This document shows, piece by piece, positions 26,929 to 36,283 of a DNA stretch of 64,000 nt. Positions within the stretch are counted from its first letter, which is position 1. Every line of letters begins with the position of its first letter. The notes under the pieces are model-generated. The model had not been told where the DNA came from. It was given only the letters and a program-made list of their open reading frames with translations, and did no database searches. The position numbers were made by a program, and so were the translations under genes. This stretch comes from Trichomonas vaginalis G3 (Eukaryota > Parabasalia > Trichomonadida > Trichomonadidae), in contig NC_067205.1 of the NCBI RefSeq assembly GCF_026262505.1, forward strand, positions 9,114,001 through 9,178,000. Reading direction: 5' to 3'.

Positions 26929-28380
26929 ATGTATTCTTTTGCTGAATTCCAATATAAAAACAAGCCATCTTATATCAGTATTAACTCCCCATCCCATGGG
27001 AAACATGTTAAACCACCAGTTCCAAAGTTAGCTTTTGAAAATCTTAAATGTGATGAGAATCAACCAGTAAATTCTGCAAGAGTTTATGGTCCAAAGGCTC
27101 CAGCAGGTCCAAATCCAAGATTTTCGCATGCTCCTCGCACAGCGAGAAAGCCCGCCATGTCACCAATCATCCCAAACGCACCAATTTCACCTGAAGAAGC
27201 AAAATCCAAGTATGCTTCAATGCTTACTTCCTATGAGATGAATGAAATCAAAGACTTCCCTGAGATTTATTATCTCGGAATTCCTTCGAAGAAAGTTCAA
27301 GTCAAATCAACACCAGGCTCGAATAACTACGGTTTTGATGATTCTAATTATCATTACAAGGCAATTGTAGGTGATCATTTAGCATATCGCTTTGAAATCC
27401 GTGCTATTTTCGGAAAAGGTGCATTTGGACAAGTTCTTCGCTGCTACGATCATAAGACAAAGCAACAAGTTGCAATCAAGCTTGTTATTAATACTGAACA
27501 AATGCATGAACAAGGTAAAATCGAAGTTATGATTGTTCAGCATTTGAATAAGTACAATCCAGATAAGAACAGTGATATTGTACGAACATTTGATGCATTC
27601 ATTTGGAGACAACACATTGCTGTTTCATTCGAGATTCTTGGAATGAATCTTTACGAATACAGTCGCTCAATTCGTTTCCAGCCGATGTCTTTGCAACAAA
27701 TCCACTCAATTGCAAAGCATATGCTCAACGGTCTTGCTTTCTGCCATAAGCACAACGTTGTTCATTGTGATATGAAGCCTGAAAACGTTTTACTTCTTCC
27801 AAACTCCACAATGAAATGTAGAGTCATCGATTTTGGATCATCATGTTTTGATGGACATCAAAAATATGAATACATCCAAAGTCGTTACTATCGCGCTCCA
27901 GAAGTTATTCTTGGAATCAAATACGGACCTCCTATGGACATCTGGTCTTTTGCTTGCATTGTTGTTGAAATGATGATTGGAAGACCACTATTCCCAGGTG
28001 ATAATGAACATGAACAGCTTGAAATGATCATGGAAGTTTTCGGAGTTCCTCCAGTCTCTGTCATCAATCAATGCAAGAGGAAAGCAGAATTTTTCACTCC
28101 AGACAACAAGCCATTATTAAGAAACAGAAGGAAGAAACTCAGAATGCCAGGCCAATCAAACTTGAGAGCTGCCACAAAGTTCTCAGACCCTGTTTTCCTT
28201 GATTTCTTGCAGAAATGTTTTGAATGGGATCAGGATAAGAGAATCACAGCTGAGCAAGCATTGAACCATCAATGGTTCAGTGTTGTAAAAACAGTCAAGG
28301 CCAATACAAGGTCGAACTCAGCTAGACCAAATTCTGGAAAATCTCTTCCAGGTATTAATACTAGAAACAGATATTATTAG
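26929..28380 (+). CDS. DYRK-family protein kinase (class 2 type)
   Basis: The protein has 483 residues. A DYRK-homology box, NNYGFDDSNYHYKAIVGDHL then AYRFEI, precedes the kinase domain (about 155-450). The domain shows GKGAFGQVLRCYD, VAIKLV, HCDMKPENVLLL and RVIDFGSSCFD. The activation loop reads YEYIQSRYYRAPEVILG, with the YxY motif in which the second Tyr is autophosphorylated during folding. The N-terminal 120 residues are Pro/Ala-rich and the C-terminal tail is Ser/Asn/Arg-rich. DYRKs phosphorylate Ser/Thr in growth and cell-cycle control. The start is the first ATG in frame. Confidence 0.95.
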   Translation: MYSFAEFQYKNKPSYISINSPSHGKHVKPPVPKLAFENLKCDENQPVNSARVYGPKAPAGPNPRFSHAPRTARKPAMSPIIPNAPISPEEAKSKYASMLTSYEMNEIKDFPEIYYLGIPSKKVQVKSTPGSNNYGFDDSNYHYKAIVGDHLAYRFEIRAIFGKGAFGQVLRCYDHKTKQQVAIKLVINTEQMHEQGKIEVMIVQHLNKYNPDKNSDIVRTFDAFIWRQHIAVSFEILGMNLYEYSRSIRFQPMSLQQIHSIAKHMLNGLAFCHKHNVVHCDMKPENVLLLPNSTMKCRVIDFGSSCFDGHQKYEYIQSRYYRAPEVILGIKYGPPMDIWSFACIVVEMMIGRPLFPGDNEHEQLEMIMEVFGVPPVSVINQCKRKAEFFTPDNKPLLRNRRKKLRMPGQSNLRAATKFSDPVFLDFLQKCFEWDQDKRITAEQALNHQWFSVVKTVKANTRSNSARPNSGKSLPGINTRNRYY

Positions 28381-28556
28381 ATTATTTGTGTTTTGTAAAA
28401 TATTTGTCGATTGTTTTTAATGAATTTTCTCTCATATTTCAAATTTTGATTTTATTTTTCAAGTTTTAGATGATATCTAGCATATAGTTTAATACAGTAT
28501 GATGGAATTATATAAAGAGTTTAGTATCAAAAACTATTTTTATTCTATATTACAAG

Positions 28557-29150
28557 TTAGTGCTTACAGCAGCCTTCTGATTCATTCTTTGTACGTATCT
28601 TACGAACTTCTGGACGTCTTCTAGCAGATTCCTCGTCTAAAGCAGTACCAACAGTATTGAATACGGCGGCAATGTTATTTCCATTTAACGATGATGTAAA
28701 GAAGACCTTAATGCCTTTTTCTTTCATTGACTCTTCTAAATTTTGCGTATTATATGATTGTTGGCAATCTGATTTGTTAATACAAACTAATAAGATAGGT
28801 GCTGGCCTAATACTTGGAAATTCTTGCTCAATCCAACGTTCTACATACTGAGCAGATGTCGGTTTGATAACATCACATACAAGAATGACACAATCTACAT
28901 TTCGAAGGTAAAGAGGCATCATTGATTGATATTTTTCTTGACCAGCGGTATCCCAGATGTTCAATGTAACTGTGTGATCGCCTACGATCTCGTGTGCACT
29001 CATAAAAGCCGCAGCAATTGTCGGTTTGTAGTTTGAAACGAATGCTCCCGTAATATATCTGTTAAGAATTGCTGTTTTACCTACACCTTCTTCGCCAATG
29101 ATGCAGACTTTGAAATTTGTTGGATCTCCTTCCGCAATATTGGCATTCAT
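28557..29150 (-). CDS. Rab-family small GTPase
   Basis: The protein has 197 residues. Motifs are KVCIIGEEGVGKTAILNRY (P-loop), KPTIAAAF (switch I Thr), IWDTAGQEKYQSM (switch II), CINKSDC (NKxD) and TSSLNG (G5). The end is GCCKH, a two-cysteine prenylation site. These are the features of Rab proteins that direct vesicle traffic on membranes; the sequence is closest to the Rab5-like type by eye, which is not certain. The gene is convergent with the DYRK kinase gene. Confidence 0.93.
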   Translation of the reverse strand: MNANIAEGDPTNFKVCIIGEEGVGKTAILNRYITGAFVSNYKPTIAAAFMSAHEIVGDHTVTLNIWDTAGQEKYQSMMPLYLRNVDCVILVCDVIKPTSAQYVERWIEQEFPSIRPAPILLVCINKSDCQQSYNTQNLEESMKEKGIKVFFTSSLNGNNIAAVFNTVGTALDEESARRRPEVRKIRTKNESEGCCKH

Positions 29151-29554
29151 TTCCTAAAAATGTAAATTTTTCAAGATCTTGGCACTTTTTTCATATCCGA
29201 GGTTCAAAAAAATTCTTGTGATCCCCATGATCCCTAGAAACATTAAACTCATTAATTTGTACATTTGAATGAATTATTTATGAGCGTTGGATCCTCAAAG
29301 CGGATAACAAATTTAATTCAAAATTGTATTCAACATGAATTAAGGCAAACCAAAATGCTAAAAATGATTAAAAACACCTTGTATGACGTACCAATCATCC
29401 CCATTAAGTTTATCTCCAGTACATTTGAATTTTATATTTTAAATTTCTACAAAAACACTTGAAGATTTCATAGACAATTTTTATGATTGCATTATATATA
29501 GTTTATTAGTTTTCAAAACAAAAATCTTTTATTATATTTTTATATAAAAACATT
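29151..29554. other. Intergenic stretch, nothing recognised
   Basis: The sequence is AT-rich spacer between two minus-strand genes. A 65-codon frame at 29265 has no protein-like composition and is not supported. Confidence 0.5.
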
Positions 29555-30499
29555 TCATGGATCATATTGTCTAACAAGTTCGTCATTAGTAATATTAGTG
29601 AAAGGAGACTTCGGACAGAAGTAATCCCATTTGGATGCAGGAGTTCCGCAAATATCTTCCATATTTGCTTTGCAAGAACCTCTGTCGTAGTCTTCTGTTA
29701 CAGTATTCCAGTCTTCCCAGTTTGTACGGTTATGACAGGCTAATGATAAGGAAGATATTGAAAATGAAAAAGTAAGAAGAGTAAATGACAACGCGAGGAT
29801 TCCATAGATAGCTACAATGACTAATGGTGTAATTTCGAGGGAGTTGAAGTATTTAACAAAGTATCTTATGCAATATGCAGAAAATAGGCCTAAATATGGT
29901 GTTCCGTAAAAGTTAAATAACATAAACATTTTGTAGTTTCGCTTTCCAATCCAAACAGTTGTCCATCCACAAAGATGATCTGCTCGGATTACGTATCTTC
30001 GTGCAGAGTGAGTAAGAGTAGATCGTGATGGTTTCGGAAGGTTGTGTGCCCATTCATATTGCTTTTCGGATGTGATAATTCCATCTGGTGGGCAAACATA
30101 GCCAGAAATCATAAAATCTTGTTGATTTTCTGGTAAAGTCGAAGTTTGCATGCCCATATGATAGAAAGGTAGATAACCTGGTCCAACATAAATGACTTCA
30201 ATGTATGAGTAAATGAACATTATCATTAAAAAGATCTGAATTGGAACAATTATTATCCATTCATAACGAAAATATGGTAAAATCACGCCAACAAGTACAA
30301 TAAATGAAGATATTATTAATAATAGAACAAATATAGGCATTGCCGGTTGAAATTCCCATTCTCCCCAAAAATATGTTTTTATATCTGGATAATAGGTCAT
30401 CATACAGCAACAATGCTTCTTTTTCTGAAACGTGGAATAGCTCGGAAAAGTCGTTTCCTCATTTAATACGAGTGGCTCAGAATCAGAAGGATTTTGCAT
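29555..30499 (-). CDS. DHHC-type palmitoyltransferase homologue with degenerate zinc site
   Basis: The 314-residue protein has four hydrophobic segments (about 52-75, 80-105, 190-215, 222-248). Between the second and third is KPSRSTLTHSARRYVIRADH then LCGWTTVWIGKRNYKMF, which aligns with the DHHC cysteine-rich domain (KPxRxxHC, DHHCPW, NCVGxxN). The catalytic motif reads DHLC, so the Cys that carries the acyl group is kept, but most zinc-binding Cys and His are absent. I recall similar degenerate forms in trichomonads. It would attach palmitate to proteins on membranes if active. The sequence TCACCT lies just upstream of the start. Confidence 0.75.
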   Translation of the reverse strand: MQNPSDSEPLVLNEETTFPSYSTFQKKKHCCCMMTYYPDIKTYFWGEWEFQPAMPIFVLLLIISSFIVLVGVILPYFRYEWIIIVPIQIFLMIMFIYSYIEVIYVGPGYLPFYHMGMQTSTLPENQQDFMISGYVCPPDGIITSEKQYEWAHNLPKPSRSTLTHSARRYVIRADHLCGWTTVWIGKRNYKMFMLFNFYGTPYLGLFSAYCIRYFVKYFNSLEITPLVIVAIYGILALSFTLLTFSFSISSLSLACHNRTNWEDWNTVTEDYDRGSCKANMEDICGTPASKWDYFCPKSPFTNITNDELVRQYDP

Positions 30500-30509
30500 A
30501 TCGAAAGAA

Positions 30510-30515
30510 AGGTGA
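30510..30515 (-). promoter_or_regulatory. Initiator element (TCACCT) of the DHHC gene
   Basis: Read on the minus strand, TCACCT begins 16 bases before the ATG and fits the T. vaginalis initiator TCA-Y-W only in part, since the fifth base is C. Confidence 0.4.
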
Positions 30516-30540
30516 CATCAGATAATTGTATAAAAAAACT

Positions 30541-30583
30541 ATTCAGGGGGACTCGAACCTATTACCTTTAAAGTTGAAAGGTT
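30541..30583 (-). pseudogene. tRNA relic (T-arm and part of anticodon arm)
   Basis: The minus strand reads GGTTCGAGTCCCCCTGAAT, which keeps a B box and T-loop. Upstream is ACCTTTCAACTTTAAAGGT, a possible anticodon stem. The remaining arms do not fold. Two intact tRNA-Lys genes lie 1.5 and 2 kb away in the same orientation, so this is probably an older member of the same repeated arrangement. Confidence 0.4.
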
Positions 30584-30779
30584 AAAAAGTTGAAACAATA
30601 ATAATAAAATCGTACTTTTGCTAATAGTAGATCTATGCTCAGATTTTTTTTAGACTTATCGTCGCCAATGCACTCGGAATCTGCCAAAGTTCAAATTTAT
30701 AATGTAGAATCTGATTAATATTCATAATGGGTTGAGTTTCTCTCAAATCTATCAATAATTTTTGAAATGTTCGGATTAA

Positions 30780-31928
30780 CTTCCTAATGAACCATTTGTA
30801 TCTTATAGTTTAGTAGATAAATCCAAATACAGTACTGCAGTTGGCGTAAGTAGCAACAAAAAGACATATACATTTGATTATCCATGCCCACGAAATTATG
30901 AATGCACTGATTATGTTATTGAATTTCGACCTGGCATATATAAATTTGAGCTTTATGGAGCTTCTGGAGGCACCTATTCAGGAAAGATATCTGCTCACGT
31001 TAATAATGACAAAAGTTGCATCGAACAAGCCTATATTGATATAGCGAATGGAAACGCAAGATGTAACCCAGTCGGAAGCAGAGGTGGTGCTGGAGGCTAT
31101 ATTTCAGGCATCATTAAACTGGCTCACCGTATCACTGCTTTTGCGACGATAGGAGGTAAAGGTATATATGACACCACCTCAACAATTTCTTCTTTTGACG
31201 AAGATAAGATGATAAAAGGAGGATATGGAGGTGGAGGAAATGCATTTAACTACTATTATGATTCTCTTGATAATGGATGCGGGAGCGGTGGTGGTCAAAC
31301 CGCTGTCAAATTCCTGGCAAACGATCTTTGGCATCGTGTAATTGTGGCAGGTGCTGGAGGTGGTTCTGATAATGCATATACAGATCCAAACGGCGAAGAT
31401 GATGGATCAGGAGGTTCAGGCGGTGGCTTTACCGCCCAAAGCTATTGGAAAGATGGTATTGTGGACACTACAAGAAGCGCTACTTCCACTTTTGGTTTCA
31501 CTTTTGGATCAGGTGAATCAGCTCGAAAAGAAGGCTCTTTACATCCTTCAGGTCAGAAAATTGTTACCTATGAAACTGATAGATCAGGGGCTGGCAGTGG
31601 ATGGTTCGGCGGATTCGCAGGCCACAATGGAAACTCTGGTTCCGGAGGAGGAAGCTCATGGATACTCTCTGCTGATGCAATTTTTCCAACAGGAAATATA
31701 TCTGCACAAGGAAGTTTTTTCAACGAAACTGAATCTAATCCATACTACTTTAAATTGAGCGATGGTTATGTTTTTAGTGATGTCAAAACCTATCCAGGAA
31801 TCTGGGTAGGCAATGGTAGACTTGTTATAACTATTCTTGACAGTCTGGATTGTCAATCATGCCTTTTTGTTAGCCGTCTTCAGCTAACATATGAACTTTT
31901 GTTTATTTTGATTTTGAAATCCAAATGA
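30780..31928 (+). CDS. Gly_rich (ALK/LTK-like glycine-rich domain) protein, 5' end unclear
   Basis: The frame is open from 30780, but its first ATG is at 31209, inside the conserved domain. From about 30850 it reads KTYTFDYPCPRNYECTDYVI, FRPGIYKFELYGASGG, then long glycine-rich stretches (GGYGGGGNAF, GCGSGGGQTAV, VIVAGAGGGSDNA, SGSGGGSSWI). This is the glycine-rich domain of ALK/LTK receptors, expanded in trichomonads. No signal peptide or clear membrane segment is seen; the end has YELLFILILKSK. A relic of a second copy at 32301 keeps the same upstream TATCTTATAG, so an intron acceptor or a shared truncated 5' end are both possible. Confidence 0.7.
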   Translation, partial: LPNEPFVSYSLVDKSKYSTAVGVSSNKKTYTFDYPCPRNYECTDYVIEFRPGIYKFELYGASGGTYSGKISAHVNNDKSCIEQAYIDIANGNARCNPVGSRGGAGGYISGIIKLAHRITAFATIGGKGIYDTTSTISSFDEDKMIKGGYGGGGNAFNYYYDSLDNGCGSGGGQTAVKFLANDLWHRVIVAGAGGGSDNAYTDPNGEDDGSGGSGGGFTAQSYWKDGIVDTTRSATSTFGFTFGSGESARKEGSLHPSGQKIVTYETDRSGAGSGWFGGFAGHNGNSGSGGGSSWILSADAIFPTGNISAQGSFFNETESNPYYFKLSDGYVFSDVKTYPGIWVGNGRLVITILDSLDCQSCLFVSRLQLTYELLFILILKSK

Positions 31929-32042
31929 GATTAAACAGTTTCTAGGAATTAAGCAATGAAAATATGAAGAAACACTTTTCACACTAAAAATATTCATCTT
32001 ATTGCTTTCTCTTCTGAGATATTGATTTTGACTTAAAAAAAC

Positions 32043-32115
32043 GCTTCCCCGGGGACTCGAACCCCAAACCCTTGGATTAAAAGTCCAAAACTCGAACCAA
32101 TTGCGCTTGGAAAGC
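32043..32115 (-). tRNA. tRNA-Lys(TTT), D-arm weak
   Basis: On the minus strand the 73-nt sequence has acceptor stem GCTTTCC/GGGAAGC, anticodon arm TTGGACTTTTAATCCAA (anticodon TTT) and T-arm TGGGGTTCGAGTCCCCG. The D-arm (GCGC...GAGT) pairs poorly compared with the second copy at 32584, so it may be an ageing copy. No intron is present. Confidence 0.75.
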
Positions 32116-32300
32116 TTCACGATTTTTTTGGTAATAAAGAATTTATAATAGTGAAAATGCACTTTTCCTACATAACATCGAAGTCAACTAAAACACAAAT
32201 TTATAATACACTATAATACTAATCCATAAAATATAAGTTTCTCCAAGAGCGATCACTTTTTACCTTTAATGTTTTAATCTAATTTCTAATTCCTCATTTT

Positions 32301-32390
32301 ATCTTATAGCTTATTAAATGAATCTAAATACAAGTCGAAAGTAAAGGTAAATAATCACTCAAAGACATATACATTCGACTATCCATGCCC
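32301..32390 (+). pseudogene. Relic of a second Gly_rich gene 5' region
   Basis: ATCTTATAGCTTATTAAATG and the following ACATATACATTCGACTATCC match the beginning of the Gly_rich frame at 30801-30890. The match stops after the codons for YPCP. Only about 90 bp remain. Confidence 0.65.
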
Positions 32391-32583
32391 TCTAAGCTCG
32401 ATCTTTCAGGTTTGAATACTGTTAGTTGAATCATTACAAAAATTGATAAAAAATTTGATAAATTGGAAATAAAAAGAATTTGTTTTAACACAAATAAATA
32501 AGACATCAGTTCCAGATTCATTGATGTTCTTCATTTTCACTTGGAAGATCTAGATGTTCTCGTGAAAAAAATTAACAAAAAAC

Positions 32584-32656
32584 GCTATCCTGGGGACTCG
32601 AACCCCAAACCCTTGGATTAAAAGTCCAAAGCTCTATCCTGTTGAGCTAGGAAAGC
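32584..32656 (-). tRNA. tRNA-Lys(TTT)
   Basis: The minus strand folds as a complete tRNA: acceptor GCTTTCC/GGATAGC with one mismatch, D-arm GCTC...GAGC, anticodon arm TTGGACTTTTAATCCAA with anticodon TTT, T-arm TGGGGTTCGAGTCCCCA. A box and B box are good. It is 73 nt without the CCA end. Confidence 0.92.
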
Positions 32657-32950
32657 TTAACAATTGCTTTGAGAAAATAAATTACAAAATAAAATCTTGA
32701 TAACAAGATTGTAATCTCCCCTTCAATCATATGCCATAACCAAAATTTGTAAATAGCTTTTCTATTTCAAAAGCATAACTCTGCTGTTTACAATATATAA
32801 AACGATTCCTCTTTCTTTTATAACTAATTACTTTCACATTTTCCATTAAAATCATTACATTCATATTCAGTTTATTCATTAATTATTAAGTTATCAAAAA
32901 ACAAAGATTATTTTTTATAAATCGCAATAAACAAACATAATTTTTACAAT

Positions 32951-35386
32951 TTAGTTTCTAGAATAGCTCTTTCTTGGTTTCATTGATCTTCTATGTACGA
33001 AAGCCTCGAAAATAGTGAAAGTATTAAACTGCATTGGCACATCCAAAACAGGTCTATGGCTTAGCAATGTTCTGATGAGTCCTTCCATCTTTACTTCAGG
33101 TGATATAATGATTTTCTTCAATTCTGTGTACTGCGGAGTCTGAGTTGCGTTTAATGCTCTGAATAAATTGTCAGAACACATTAAATGATCATTTGTAAGG
33201 GTTGCCATGATCATCTTGACCACGTAGTATATGCATGCATCAGAAGGATGATAAGCAACATCGGAAAGAACTGAAATTAAATTCTGATTTTTCAGAACAT
33301 TGTTTCTAAATGGTTTAGAAGTGGAAACCAGGAAGGAAGTAATGCGCCATGATATCTTTGATACATTAAGATCGCTATCGGAGCAACATTTGAACAGGAA
33401 ACTGTAAAATTCTTCTGGAAGATTCGAAATGAACAAAGAAGTTACCGAATTATGGCAAAAACTAACGATCGGCTTCATCACAAACATTTTCTTCTCGGTC
33501 GTGTTCGCGTATTTCGATGCTTGGTACAAGAATTTTGAAGATTCCGTCAAAATTGTGTTGGAAGTCTTCTCATTTAGGGTTCCAAGCCTCAGGAAATGCA
33601 ATGCGAACAAACAAATAGACTGTGTGGCCTCAAAAACAATTGGTTCCGTTGCATCTGACAAAATTGTTTCAATTTTGACCAAAAAGAAGGGATTAAATTC
33701 AACAGATTCTTCTTTCGCGTATTTGGGATGTATCGCGAATATCAATGATATGAATTTGAAGATGATATACTAGTCAATTGCGAAATCTTCCGGATAATGC
33801 TGGGAAAACATCTCAAAAAGCAGCGGCAACATGGTAACTGCTGCTGATTTAGTGATAAACAATTGTTCACAGAACCTAATGGTCTTTTTCGCATCAATTT
33901 GGTAGATATTCTTCAGAAAAGTGAAAAATGGAAATTCTGGATTGACAAGGAACTGTTCTAGGAACAGTGCAGCTGATATAATGATCAAGAAGTATGTTAA
34001 ACTGATGTAATCAAGTGAATTCTCGTTCAAATTCTCTTTTACGGCGGATAATAAATCAGATGTAAAAGTTTTCAAGATTTCGTTGGATTGGAATGACAAA
34101 CCATTGATTCTATCACTAAATAAGTGATATGCATTAGGAAATTCTTCCTTTTTCCGTTCGAAACGCTTGAAAATTATTAAAGTGTAGTAGAGCTCCAAAA
34201 ACGAGGAATTGGCATGATTGAACACTATAATGTTATTCGAGGATCCATTTAGTTTGGGAGCTGGAGCTAAAATTGAAACATTATTTGGCGAAAATTCTGA
34301 AATTAAGATAGCAAAGGCGTAGAACAAATATATATCATTCTGGAACAACTTATTAATATCTGTATGCTGTCTGTTAAGTAGTTCTTCCATTAAACTAAGC
34401 ACAGACAATCTATGATATTTTGACGTTTTGTAATAGAGAGTCATCCTTAGCGCCTCTTCGTATTTTAATGGGTCGATCATGGTGGGATTATATTTGGATA
34501 GAGTAAGAAGAGAATAAAGGTGTTTCTGGGAATTTAATTCAATTCTTGAATCAAGAGAATCCAAACGAAGATCGTTGAATTTTTCCATTGATTTGGAAGG
34601 TTTAAGTATTGGTTTCGTGTTGTAAGTACGTAATTCGTAAATTATTGCTTCTAATGCTGGATATAACTCTGAATCAATGGTTAATTTGGTTAATCTTGGG
34701 TCTATTGGAGATTTCACTTCTTGGTATGAATGATTGTATGCATGGATTCGTTGTTCATCGACTGTTTTCATTAATTTCAACGTTGTACCGAGAGATTTCG
34801 GACCTGGAACGTTTTCAATGAAAGGAGCTGTTAATTCCATCCATTTTTCCATCGACTGTTTGTATTCTTCGTAAGTATGTTAAAATTGAGGTTTCGGTCG
34901 AATTGGAACGAGAGTGGATGAGAAATATTTACCATCTCCGACGTGTTCTTGAATAGGAATCACTTGGCCTCTTGGTCCTGTCTCTGGGAAGTCTCCTGCT
35001 TCAACTGTACCAGATAAAATCATATCTTGCATTTTCAGATGGTTTATTGGATATAATGGAGTTGTATGCACATTGAATTGCCTGGATGCTATTTTGTCAT
35101 CATGAGATCCGCGTATTTTCTCGTTGGCAGTTGGTACGTGTGGTGGTTTAGGTATATGGAATACAAATGATATAGGAACTGGTAGCACAGAATTCATAAA
35201 TTGATGTTTTAGAATTGCGGACCAAGTTTCCCAGTCCCTTCTGTAATCTTCGTAGGATTGATAACTTTCTACTGAAGGAACTTTGTTGAAATGCATTACA
35301 CGCTCTATCCTATTGGCGTTTTCAAAATCTACCAAGTAGGATTCCTTGCTGGGCGCGAAAATAGCTAATTTATCAAAACTTTCCAT
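32951..35386 (-). pseudogene. Unknown conserved helical protein with two in-frame stop codons
   Basis: One reading frame runs from the ATG at 35386 to 32951 (about 811 codons) and is interrupted only by TAA at 34880-34882 and TAG at 33770-33772. The frame stays the same across both, and the sequence on each side is protein-like. The start reads MESFDKLAIFAPSKESYLVD. SYEDYRRDWETW before the first stop and TYEEYKQSMEKWMEL just after it look like two versions of one motif, so the protein clearly continued. The rest is leucine-rich and helical, like an armadillo/HEAT fold. No family is recognised. It is most simply a recent pseudogene; stop read-through is the alternative. Confidence 0.7.
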
Positions 35387-36000
35387 TGATTTGCTACTCT
35401 GAATTCAAATTTGACATTCTTTCAATTTCCGAACTGAATGCATAACGTAGAAATATAAATGCAAGTTCAATTTTTAAGTTTGGTGATAAAACGATAGCTC
35501 AAAAGGTGACAATATGATCAAGGTGAAATCCAGTTTATTTCAGAGAAATCTTATTAAGTAGCATGTGCAAATGATATTTTGTTTTTCATTCAATAAGAGT
35601 TCAACAAAAAACGACACTTTTTACTTTTTTCCTATAATAGATAATCGCTTCAAATCTGCTCGTTATGCCAGAAATGAAAGAAATTGATTAGCATAGCCAA
35701 ATTTATTACTCAAATAAGTAACTATTTTGCGTAATCCATATAGTTGTATCTTTAATTATTTTAACCAACAATTCAATTTGGAATCAATTTCGTTAATTTT
35801 GATTATATTGCAGCAGTACTCATATGTTAACATAAGATCAAGATTGCGCCTGCCAAAAACCCAAATGATAAATTGAAATTATGCTTCTCGATGAAATTAC
35901 AGAACTATTCAATTTTTTACAACATAAAATTTTATTTATTTATTGTAAACTTTTGAAAATTAAATGAATTAAGGTTCTTGTAATCTTTTGAAAATCATAT
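35387..36000. other. Intergenic stretch, nothing recognised
   Basis: AT-rich spacer between two genes. I see no RNA gene, repeat or initiator that I can support. Confidence 0.5.
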
Positions 36001-36261
36001 TTGTTTGAAGAAGAAAAAGAAGAAAATCTCAGGAGGAAAGGAAGAGAACCATGCTTCCATTTTCCAGGACCTTCAAACGACATATGGGATAGATTCTATA
36101 AACCTGCAAATATTTCAATAGATGTTAATACAGTTATTGAAAAAGTGACAGGTGGCAAATCTGTCCCGCACTCAAGCTCATTCATATCTCTCCAAAAGAT
36201 ATTTGATATTTGGTTGGAACATCAATTGCTCTCCAAACGTCAAACCTGCTTTAAAAAATAA
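36001..36261 (+). pseudogene. Short unknown coding-like fragment
   Basis: An open frame without ATG reads EEEKEENLRRKGREPCFHFP, then WDRFYKPANISIDVNTVIEK and FDIWLEHQLLSKRQTCF. The composition is protein-like, which is unusual for the spacers here, but the fragment has no start and no recognised family. It is convergent with the importin-like gene, 22 bp apart. Confidence 0.3.
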
Positions 36262-36283
36262 TTCCAAATAATTTTTTTTTATT

